Part shown: positions 1 to 6,275 of the stretch, in pieces | Position numbering within the stretch: position 1 is the stretch's first letter | How the letters are laid out: the number at the start of each line of letters is the position of its first letter | Assembly (NCBI GenBank): GCA_045806525.1 | Contig: JBJMJD010000079.1 | Coordinates: forward strand, 1 to 64,000 | DNA: 64,000 nucleotides | DNA from: JAICYJ01 sp045806525 | GTDB lineage: Bacteria; Actinomycetota; Thermoleophilia; Gaiellales; JAICJC01 | Reading direction: 5' to 3' | Notes under the pieces: model-generated | Seen by the model: the letters and a program-made list of their open reading frames with translations, nothing else | Told to the model about the DNA's origin: nothing | Database searches by the model: none | Program-made: the position numbers and the translations under genes

Positions 1-489
1 GAGCACGGCCTGGTACTGGTCGCCGGCGGTGTTCGGGTTGTCGCCGAACTGCAGGTCGAGGTGATAGGCCAGCGCCGTAGCGGTACCGGCGTTGGTGGTG
101 CGGGCGCCGGACGAAACGGCGTTGGCGCCAGAGACAACGGCGGCGTACGCGCCGGCGCCGGGCTTCAAGGACAGGCGACCGATCGGGACCGTGTTGAGCC
201 CGCCGCCGGTCTCGGTGAAGTTGGCGGGAGCCATCATCGACAGCGTCCAGCCGGCGTTGGCCTTGACGGTGGCGTTGCCGCCGCCGGCCGCATACTGCGA
301 CAGCGGATCGACGTTGCCGAAGGCAACCAGGGGCGTGTCCAGCGTCAGCTGCACCGCGGCCCGGTTGGTGAACTGCACCGTCTGGTTCTGCGTGTCGCTG
401 GACGGCGGAGCGGCCAGGGCCGAGCCCGCCGAAAGCACCAGCAGGGCAGCCGCGAGGCCGCCCACAAGCGCAAAGCGCATGCGTGACAT
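1..489 (-). CDS. Secreted protein of unknown function (3' end outside window)
   Basis: I do not recognise this gene. The first 163 codons are in the window and the reading frame stays open to base 1. Residues 1-30 form a signal peptide: short basic start (MSRMRF), hydrophobic core rich in Ala and Leu, and an AxA-type cleavage site before APPSSD. The exported part is rich in Thr, Asn, Ala and Gly with almost no charge, like an all-beta surface or spore-coat-like protein, but no domain is certain. The ATG at 489 is chosen because GGAGGA lies about 6 bases upstream; the ATG at 480 in the same frame is an alternative. It is transcribed away from the riboswitch at 701. Confidence 0.7.
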   Translation of the reverse strand, partial: MSRMRFALVGGLAAALLVLSAGSALAAPPSSDTQNQTVQFTNRAAVQLTLDTPLVAFGNVDPLSQYAAGGGNATVKANAGWTLSMMAPANFTETGGGLNTVPIGRLSLKPGAGAYAAVVSGANAVSSGARTTNAGTATALAYHLDLQFGDNPNTAGDQYQAVL

Positions 490-604
490 GCATGTCCTCC
501 TGAGGGGGTTGAGGTCGACGGAAGGCCAGTGGAGCGGGCTTTCCGAAGAAGGCGCAAGAGACATCGTCCGGAATGGGACGTGATTCATGACCCGTCCGGG
601 GGGT

Positions 605-632
605 TTGACGGCGCGCTGCGCGCTCGTATACC
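605..632 (+). promoter_or_regulatory. Candidate promoter for the riboswitch transcript
   Basis: TTGACG at 605-610 and TATACC at 627-632 are separated by 16 bases, a plausible sigma-70-type promoter about 70 bases before the riboswitch on the same strand. This is motif reading only. Confidence 0.4.
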
Positions 633-700
633 CCGATATGGGGAACGCATGCCACCCTTCGGGCGACGGGATGGGCCCACCGTTTGTCGATGATGCATAC

Positions 701-782
701 ACGGATCGAAAATGGCAAACCCGCCGTGAGGCGGGGGCGCAAAGCAAGAGGTCTCATGCGTGAGACGGCTCGGCTACCGAAC
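701..782 (+). promoter_or_regulatory. Cyclic-di-GMP-I (GEMM-I) riboswitch
   Basis: The conserved blocks of the GEMM-I aptamer occur in order: GGCAAACC at 714-721; a P2 hairpin CCGCC/GGCGG capped by the GNRA tetraloop GTGA at 726-729; GCGCAAAGC at 737-745; a second hairpin GTCTCA-TGCG-TGAGAC at 751-766; and GGCTACCGA at 772-780, the receptor and closing strand. Known members bind c-di-GMP and often control surface, pilus and secretion genes. The next start on this strand is a tiny ORF at 844; the expression platform is not clear because no terminator with a T-run follows. Confidence 0.85.
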
Positions 783-843
783 CCGGAAACCCGCACGCTC
801 AACAGCGGTCGCACGCCCACCAGGGCACGCGGAAGCTGGCGCG

Positions 844-930
844 GTGTTCACTGGAGCGGTGGTGATTCTCACCATCGCGCTCGCCCTGCCGGGGCTAGGC
901 ACCTCGGAAGCGCGACTCGATCCGAATTGA
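844..930 (+). CDS. Tiny hydrophobic ORF behind the c-di-GMP riboswitch (28 aa)
   Basis: The ORF begins with GTG at 844 with GGAAG 8 bases upstream and ends with TGA at 930. It reads as a short hydrophobic helix (VVILTIALALPGLG) and a polar tail ending RLDPN, so it looks like a bare signal peptide or a single-pass membrane peptide. The frame is open upstream to a GTG at 760 inside the aptamer, which could give 56 aa. It may be a real small protein, a leader peptide, or the remnant of a truncated riboswitch target. It is the only ORF that starts on this strand between the aptamer and the oxidoreductase at 1054 for which I see a ribosome-binding site. Confidence 0.35.
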   Translation: MFTGAVVILTIALALPGLGTSEARLDPN

Positions 931-1041
931 TACGGGTTGGCGGACGGTGGGCGCTGCGGGGGGCAGTGCCGCTACGGTGGCAGTGAGGCTCACCGTCCGC
1001 GCCCGTACACGTGCCGCGAACCCCTCCCTGATCGCAGCCGC

Positions 1042-1047
1042 TACAGT
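1042..1047 (+). promoter_or_regulatory. -10 box of leaderless gene at 1054
   Basis: TACAGT ends 6 bases before ATG 1054; no Shine-Dalgarno sequence lies between. Confidence 0.45.
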
Positions 1048-1053
1048 CGCGGC

Positions 1054-2994
1054 ATGCTCGGCCGCCTGTTCTCGCCGCTGGCAATCGGCAGCGTCACGAT
1101 CCCCAACCGGATCGTGTCGACCTCGCACCAGACCAGCCTCGTCCACCACCACCTGCCCACCGAGGAGCTGATCGCCTACCACCAGGCGCGCGCCCGCGGC
1201 GGTGCCGGCCTGATCGTGGTGGAGGCCACCGCGATCCATCACACCGGCCTGTTGACCGCGCACACCCTGGGTGGATATCTCCCCGAGATCGTGCCCGCGT
1301 ACCGGCGTCTTTCCGAGGCGGTTCACGAGCACGGCACGCGCCTGTTCGTGCAGCTCTTCCACGGTGGCCGCGAGGTCATCTCCTCACCCCCGCGCCCGGC
1401 CGCCGTGGCTCCGTCCAGCATCCCCAGCGCCCGCTTCAAGACCGAGCCGCGCGAGCTGACCCGGCGGGAGATCGGCGAGATGATCGAGGGTTACCGCCAA
1501 GCGGCCGCCTCCGCGGCCGCCGGCGGCATCGACGGCGTCGAGGTCTGCGCCGGCTTCAACTACCTGCCCACCCAGTTCCTCTCCCCCCACGCCAACACCC
1601 GCACCGACTCCTACGGCGGCTCGTTCGAGAACCGGCTGCGGTTCCTGCGCGAGGTCTGCGAGGCCATGCGCGACGGCATCGATGGCGGCGCAGTCGGCTG
1701 CCGGCTGACCGACGAGAGCGGTTCCTGGAATGGCAACAGCCATGAGGATCTGGAGCGAGCAGCGGGCATCCTGGCCGACGAGGGTCTGATCGACTACCTC
1801 TCGATCGCGCTGGGCGGCTCCAACACGTACCGCGGCTCGAGCTGGATCGTGCCGCCGGTGCCGGTCGAGCACAACGCCGTGGCCGGCTTCGCGCGCACGA
1901 TGAAGGCAGCGGTGAGCGTCCCCGTGATCGCGACCGGCCGCATCGTCGACCCCGCCGACGCCGACGCGATGATCGGGCGCGGGGACTGCGACGCCTGCGG
2001 CATGACGCGTGCGCTGATCACCGACCCGTCGATGCCCGCCCGCGCCGCGGCCGGCCAGGAGTTCACGACCTGCATCGGCTGCAACCAGGGGTGCATCGGC
2101 CACTACCACGCTGGGCTCCCGATCGCCTGCACGATCAACCCCTGGACCGGGTACGAATTGACCCTGCCGCGTCCCACGCCCGATCCCAGCCCCGGGAGGG
2201 TGGTCGTGGTGGGAGCAGGACCCGGGGGCGCATCCGCGGCCGTCTGCGCTTCCGCCCGCGGACACCGAGTGGTCGTGCTGGAGCGCGGCGACGCGGTGGG
2301 CGGTCAGATGCGGCTGGCGCTGAACGCGTCCGGCCACGCCGAGATCGCGCGCGGCATGGTGCGCACCGTCGAGGGGTGGCTCGCGGGAGCGGAGGTGCGG
2401 TTGGGGCTGGAAGCCGGCGTGGACGAGGTGCTGGCCGAGTCGCCCGACCGCGTGATCCTGGCCACCGGGGCGCAGCGCTACGACGCCGGCGTCCCCGGCA
2501 CCATGCACGCCTGGGAGGTGCTGGCGGGGGCGGACACCGGCCGGCGCGTGACGATCTGCGACTGGGGCGGCGACTGGACGGGACTGGTGCTGGCCGAGCA
2601 GCTGGCGCAGGGCGGCCGCCAGGTGCGCCTGGTCACCAGCGCCATCGCCTTCGGTGAGGCCGTGCACCAGTACCAGCGCAACCTGTACCTGGCGCGGATG
2701 GACGAGGCGGGGATCGACCTGGTGCACCACCTGCGTCTGACGGCGTGGGACGGGTCGAGCGCCACCTTCCGCAACGTGTTCTCCGAACGCGAGCACGTGC
2801 TGGACGGAATCGACACGCTGGTCGTGAACGACGGGCGCAGCGCCTGCGGCGTCCGGCTGTTCGCCGCCCTGCAGGACGCCGGCGCGGACGTGGTGCGGGT
2901 CGGCGACGCACTCGGCCCGCGGTCGTTCGAGGAGGCGATCCGCGAGGGCACCGAGGCCGGGTTGGCCGACCTGCACGCGCCGGTCGTCGCCTGA
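1054..2994 (+). CDS. NADH:flavin oxidoreductase of the old yellow enzyme / 2,4-dienoyl-CoA reductase family
   Basis: A 646-aa flavoprotein with the architecture of FadH, trimethylamine dehydrogenase and N-methylproline demethylase: an N-terminal FMN TIM barrel (about 1-335, with the family signature SPHANTRTDSYGGSFENR), a [4Fe-4S] motif Cys340-x2-Cys343-x3-Cys347-x11-Cys359, and a C-terminal FAD/NAD(P)-binding Rossmann part that begins with VVVVGAGPGG at about 383. It should move electrons between a nicotinamide or amine substrate and FMN through the cluster in the cytoplasm; the substrate cannot be read from sequence. ATG 1054 is chosen over upstream in-frame codons because the protein then begins directly with the barrel (LFSPLAIGSVTIPNR) and a -10 box lies 6 bases before it. 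Confidence 0.9.
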   Translation: MLGRLFSPLAIGSVTIPNRIVSTSHQTSLVHHHLPTEELIAYHQARARGGAGLIVVEATAIHHTGLLTAHTLGGYLPEIVPAYRRLSEAVHEHGTRLFVQLFHGGREVISSPPRPAAVAPSSIPSARFKTEPRELTRREIGEMIEGYRQAAASAAAGGIDGVEVCAGFNYLPTQFLSPHANTRTDSYGGSFENRLRFLREVCEAMRDGIDGGAVGCRLTDESGSWNGNSHEDLERAAGILADEGLIDYLSIALGGSNTYRGSSWIVPPVPVEHNAVAGFARTMKAAVSVPVIATGRIVDPADADAMIGRGDCDACGMTRALITDPSMPARAAAGQEFTTCIGCNQGCIGHYHAGLPIACTINPWTGYELTLPRPTPDPSPGRVVVVGAGPGGASAAVCASARGHRVVVLERGDAVGGQMRLALNASGHAEIARGMVRTVEGWLAGAEVRLGLEAGVDEVLAESPDRVILATGAQRYDAGVPGTMHAWEVLAGADTGRRVTICDWGGDWTGLVLAEQLAQGGRQVRLVTSAIAFGEAVHQYQRNLYLARMDEAGIDLVHHLRLTAWDGSSATFRNVFSEREHVLDGIDTLVVNDGRSACGVRLFAALQDAGADVVRVGDALGPRSFEEAIREGTEAGLADLHAPVVA

Positions 2995-3015
2995 CGCGCC
3001 CATCGGCACACATCC

Positions 3016-3030
3016 GTGACGAGGTGTCAC
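3016..3030. promoter_or_regulatory. Inverted repeat GTGAC-N5-GTCAC, possible operator
   Basis: A GTGAC/GTCAC dyad preceded by CACATCC sits about 23 bases before the -10 box of the gene at 3065. The same CACATCC-GTGAC...GTCAC arrangement recurs at 12009-12029 before the lipoprotein gene at 12114, so a shared CRP/FNR-type regulator is conceivable. Confidence 0.3.
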
Positions 3031-3052
3031 CCACCCGCCACACCGCGATGCG

Positions 3053-3058
3053 TAGGTT
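3053..3058 (+). promoter_or_regulatory. -10 box of leaderless gene at 3065
   Basis: TAGGTT ends 6 bases before GTG 3065. Confidence 0.4.
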
Positions 3059-3064
3059 GGCGCC

Positions 3065-3844
3065 GTGGGCGAGCGAGCGCAGGCAACCGTCGAGTACGCC
3101 GGCGCCGGCCTGCTGGTGCTGGCGCTGCTGCTGGTCGGCACCGCTGCGGCGCGCGCCCGCCTGACCTCCCCCACCCCCGGCGACGCCGCCTACCTTGAGC
3201 TGGCCGCGCGCGAGGCGCCACGGTTCGTTGCCGAACGCGGCGACGGCGAGCACCCGGTCGACTTCCGCCGTTGCCGCGACCGCGCCTGCGCACGATCGGG
3301 ACGGCCGGTGCTCTACGTCCACGGACTGCGTCGCGGCGGCTTCGCCTACCTCGAGTACTGGGAGTACCTGCCCGACTCGCGCACAGCTCACACCCACATC
3401 CCGGCGTTTGACGGCGACCACCGCGACGACTGGGAGGGCGTCATCGTCAAGCTGCGCGACGACGGAACGGTGGTCGGCGCACGGGCGTCGGCGCACCTCG
3501 GGTGGAACGGCCGCCACCCCTGGTGGGAGCTGCGCAACGGCGACTGGGCGGAGTACCCGGCGACCGTGTACCGGGCGTCGGGCAGCCACGCCGGGTCGCT
3601 GCGGCAGGCGGGCATCGACCTGGCCGGCGACCGCTGGGACGGGTCGCTGCCGCAGCAGCCGCCACAGCTGCTGCCGGCCGACCAGGCCCGGCGCGGAGCA
3701 CCCGCCTTCGATCCCGGCGCCACGCCGCCCTGGGCCAAGCAGGTCTGGTCGGACCCCGAGGCGGTCACCACCGGCCCGCCCGGCTCGCGGGCCACCTACG
3801 CCCGCTACGCGCGCTGGTGGTCGGACGTGTGCCTGCTGTGCTGA
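3065..3844 (+). CDS. Pilin-like N-terminus joined to a VPS62-like domain
   Basis: A 259-aa protein. Residues 1-30 (ERAQATVEYAGAGLLVLALLL) look like a class III (Flp/TadE) prepilin leader: a small residue, then T-V-E-Y with Glu at about +5, then a hydrophobic helix. The exported part, about 90-190, carries the order of motifs of the VPS62/DUF946 family: a Tyr/Trp-rich YLEYWEYLP segment, H-R-D-DWEGV, a conserved His-containing strand, and Y-x-A-S-GSHA. The function of that domain is unknown. The C-terminus ends in CLLC. It precedes the first PilZ gene by 50 bases, perhaps in one transcript. The GTG start fits the -10 box 6 bases upstream and places the QATVEY leader at the extreme N-terminus. 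Confidence 0.6.
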   Translation: MGERAQATVEYAGAGLLVLALLLVGTAAARARLTSPTPGDAAYLELAAREAPRFVAERGDGEHPVDFRRCRDRACARSGRPVLYVHGLRRGGFAYLEYWEYLPDSRTAHTHIPAFDGDHRDDWEGVIVKLRDDGTVVGARASAHLGWNGRHPWWELRNGDWAEYPATVYRASGSHAGSLRQAGIDLAGDRWDGSLPQQPPQLLPADQARRGAPAFDPGATPPWAKQVWSDPEAVTTGPPGSRATYARYARWWSDVCLLC

Positions 3845-3894
3845 CTGTGCGGGTGGGATTCAGAGATTTCGCCGATCGGCCGATACCAGGGACG

Positions 3895-4641
3895 ATGTAT
3901 CCCGCACAGCCCAGCGAGCTCCTGCGCTCCGCCCTCAGCCTGCTTCCGCCGCTGCCCTGCTCGGTCGAGGTGCTGTCGCCCGAGGGCGGCTCCATCTCGC
4001 TGACGCTGGCCGCGGTCGAGGGCAACCTCGTCTACGCCTACGGCGCGCGCAAGCTGGTGCGCGACGACCTCGTGCTCGAGGCGCGGCTGCGCGATGACCG
4101 CGGCGAGGGTTGGGACATCCACTTCTCAATCCTGCGCTCGTACTTCCAGTCGGGCGACGACCTGCTGCTGCACCTGAACGTCGTCTCGGTCGAGCCGCGC
4201 AGCGCCACCCGCCTGGCGGCCCGCGCCCACCTCGCCGAGCTGGCCACGGCCCGCGTGCTCTACGCCCACTCCTACGAGCGGGCCGAGCTGTTCGACGTCC
4301 GCCTGGCGGACGCGTCTCCCACCGGCGCAGCCTTCGTCACCGAGCGCCGGCTGGCGGCCGGCGACCTGCTCGAGCTGGAGACCTCCATCGAGGACCAGCT
4401 GGTTCGGTTCGAGGTGCGCGTCGTGCACACCGGCCCCGCCGTCTACGGCCGCAACCGCGTCGGCAGCGAGATCACGACCATCCTCGAGGCTGACCGGCAC
4501 CTGCTGCTGCGCCTGGCCGAGCGCTACCAGCGCGACGACTCCGCCGAGCAGCGAGACCCCGACCTGGCCGTGCTGCGCACTGCCGCCCGCACCCAGCAGT
4601 CGCTCAACCGCCGCCGCGCGCCCCGCAAAGACTCTCGCTAA
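3895..4641 (+). CDS. PilZ domain protein (YcgR-like), copy 1
   Basis: A 248-aa cytoplasmic protein with an N-terminal YcgR-like beta-rich module (about 1-95) and a C-terminal PilZ domain (about 100-205). The two c-di-GMP-binding motifs are present: RxxxR as RSATR before the domain and D/NxSxxG as DASPTG within it. PilZ proteins change partner binding on sensing c-di-GMP. It is paralogous to the gene at 5146: both start with the same spacing (ELL...AL..LP.LP..V.VLS..GG). ATG 3895 is preferred to upstream codons because it matches the paralogue's length. The tail after the domain is charged and probably disordered. Confidence 0.8.
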   Translation: MYPAQPSELLRSALSLLPPLPCSVEVLSPEGGSISLTLAAVEGNLVYAYGARKLVRDDLVLEARLRDDRGEGWDIHFSILRSYFQSGDDLLLHLNVVSVEPRSATRLAARAHLAELATARVLYAHSYERAELFDVRLADASPTGAAFVTERRLAAGDLLELETSIEDQLVRFEVRVVHTGPAVYGRNRVGSEITTILEADRHLLLRLAERYQRDDSAEQRDPDLAVLRTAARTQQSLNRRRAPRKDSR

Positions 4642-4642
4642 C

Positions 4643-5062
4643 TTAGTTCAGGTCGGGCCGCAGCGGTTCGAGCGCGATCGCAGCGCTGTCGGGCAGCGCC
4701 TCGATCGGCGCCCACACCGTGTGCTCGCCGCAGCCCGGGCAGCGCGTCGGCTCAACCGGGTAGCGGTCGGGCAGCGCCAGCTCCTCGCGCACCAGCCGCG
4801 TCTCCACGTCGAACGCCGCCTGACCCGTGCGGGCGGCGATCCCGGCGGCGCGCTGGTGCACCCTGCCGGCGTCATAGCCGATGGTGATGCGAGCGCCGCA
4901 GTAGCCGCACAGCGCCATCCGCGAGACCGGCGCGCTGCCCTGCGCTGCGTGCGCCTGGTCGCCCAGCTTGGCAGCCTTCCAGATCACGTAGAACAAGCCA
5001 ATCAACGGCAGCTTCAGGCCAACGGCAAGAAACATCACCACCCAGAAGTCTGCGTGATTCAC
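4643..5062 (-). CDS. Membrane-anchored zinc-ribbon protein
   Basis: A 139-aa protein with one transmembrane helix near the N-terminus (about 7-28), then two CxxC pairs, CGYCG at about 52-56 and CPGCGE at about 108-113, which together can bind one zinc ion as a split zinc ribbon. The role is unknown. It lies between the two PilZ genes on the opposite strand; its stop is one base from the stop of the first PilZ gene. The start is GTG (NHADFW follows). Confidence 0.6.
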   Translation of the reverse strand: MNHADFWVVMFLAVGLKLPLIGLFYVIWKAAKLGDQAHAAQGSAPVSRMALCGYCGARITIGYDAGRVHQRAAGIAARTGQAAFDVETRLVREELALPDRYPVEPTRCPGCGEHTVWAPIEALPDSAAIALEPLRPDLN

Positions 5063-5145
5063 GGTCGGGTGTAGCGTACTGCACGGGCCCGGTGCGTGAA
5101 AGCGCCTACAGGTGTTACCCCTCCCCGCCGATTATGGGTGCGAAC

Positions 5146-5898
5146 ATGTCAGAACCCACTCGGGAAGAGCTGCTCACTCTGGCTCTCGGCGTCCTGCCGG
5201 AGCTGCCGGAGACCGTCGACGTCCTGTCGGAGGACGGCGGCTGCTTTCCCGTCACGCTCTCGGAGCGCGAGGAGGACCTGCTGCTGGGCTACGCGCCGCG
5301 GGGAGCCATCCGCGACGACCTGCACCTGCTGGCCCGCCTCTACCACCCCGGCCGCGGCCGCTACGAGGTCGAGTTCGAGGTGGTCGAGCACTTCTTCCAC
5401 AGCATCCCCCAGGCGCAGGTGCACCTGGCCGTGAGCGGCGTCCGCCATCGAAAGGCCCGCCGCGCGTCGCCACGCGTCGCCGTCTCGACATCGGCAACGG
5501 CCCGGATCACCTACTGCCGCTCGCTGCCGCGCGACACCGAGCTCGAGGTGCGCCTGGTCGACATCTCGGCCACCGGCTGCGCGTTCGTGACCCAGAAGGA
5601 GCTGGCAACCGGTGACCTGGTACGTGTGCAGGCCGTGCTTTCCGGCCGCCCCATCGACCTCGAGGCGCGCGTCGTCCGCATCGATCCGGCACCCTACGAG
5701 CGCTACCGGGCGGGCTGCGAGATCACCGAGATCTCTGACCTTTCGCGCAGGACCATCTCGGCCCTGGCCGCGCAGAGCGCCGAGAGCGGTTCCGAGGACC
5801 AGCGCAACCCGGAGGAGGCCGCGGCCCGGGCCGAGAGCCGGGCGGCGAGCACGGCGCTGTCGGCCCGGCTCGGCCCGGCAGCGATCGAGGACGAATAG
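5146..5898 (+). CDS. PilZ domain protein (YcgR-like), copy 2
   Basis: A 250-aa paralogue of the gene at 3895. The RxxxR region is RKARRASPR and the D/NxSxxG motif is DISATG, both needed for c-di-GMP binding in characterised PilZ proteins. The C-terminal 45 residues are Ala/Glu/Ser rich and likely disordered. ATG 5146 aligns residue for residue with the start of copy 1; ATG 5134 in the same frame is possible. A 56-aa pilin-like gene follows 101 bases downstream on the same strand. Confidence 0.8.
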   Translation: MSEPTREELLTLALGVLPELPETVDVLSEDGGCFPVTLSEREEDLLLGYAPRGAIRDDLHLLARLYHPGRGRYEVEFEVVEHFFHSIPQAQVHLAVSGVRHRKARRASPRVAVSTSATARITYCRSLPRDTELEVRLVDISATGCAFVTQKELATGDLVRVQAVLSGRPIDLEARVVRIDPAPYERYRAGCEITEISDLSRRTISALAAQSAESGSEDQRNPEEAAARAESRAASTALSARLGPAAIEDE

Positions 5899-5954
5899 CG
5901 CTCACGATTTCGGGTGATACCGGAACCTGTCGCGCGCGTCGATACCTGACATAC

Positions 5955-5972
5955 CGCACGAGGGGTCGTGCG
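5955..5972. terminator. Hairpin between PilZ gene and small pilin-like gene
   Basis: Perfect 7-bp stem CGCACGA/TCGTGCG closed by a GGGG loop, 57 bases after the PilZ stop. No T-run follows, so it may be a weak terminator, an mRNA stabiliser or an operator. Confidence 0.35.
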
Positions 5973-5999
5973 CCGGAACCGTCTTGGAAGGGGTCCTTG

Positions 6000-6170
6000 G
6001 TGTACCGGAACTTCAACAGCGAGCGTGGCAGCGTCGCCACGGAGATCTCTCAGGGACTCGTGTATGTCGCAGTCCTGGCGATCGTCGGTCTCTGGGTGAT
6101 CGCGCATCTCGAGGGCGTCTCGTTCGGGGTGCTGCTCGACCAGCTGCGCAACGGCACGCAGAGCCACTGA
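6000..6170 (+). CDS. Small Flp-pilin-like membrane protein (56 aa)
   Basis: The ORF starts with GTG, with GGAAGGGG 7-13 bases upstream, and ends with TGA. The N-terminus YRNFNSERGSVATE is followed by a hydrophobic helix (LVYVAVLAIVGLWVIA) and a short amphipathic tail. ERGxVATE plus helix in a peptide of 50-60 residues is the pattern of Flp/Fap prepilins, which are cut after the Gly or Ser with Glu at +5; the usual Tyr after Glu is Ile here. Location behind two PilZ genes and on a segment with tad genes supports a pilus role. It could also be an unrelated small membrane protein. Confidence 0.5.
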   Translation: MYRNFNSERGSVATEISQGLVYVAVLAIVGLWVIAHLEGVSFGVLLDQLRNGTQSH

Positions 6171-6263
6171 CCGAAGCGTAAGCCCACATGCCAGCGGCAG
6201 TGCTCGTCTCGGGGATGACTGTGATCAGCCGTTGTATCGCACGAGATTCCCGAGACGGAGCAC

Positions 6264-6269
6264 TAGGCT
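6264..6269 (+). promoter_or_regulatory. -10 box of leaderless gene at 6276
   Basis: TAGGCT ends 6 bases before ATG 6276. Confidence 0.45.
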
Positions 6270-6275
6270 GGTCGT

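Noticed and set aside
684..986. 100-aa plus-strand ORF over the riboswitch
   Set aside because: It runs through the aptamer in a different frame, has low-complexity Arg-rich composition and no ribosome-binding site.
5984..6181. 65-aa plus-strand ORF overlapping the small pilin-like gene
   Set aside because: It is out of frame with the ORF at 6000, Arg/Gln-rich without a helix, and its start has no good ribosome-binding site.
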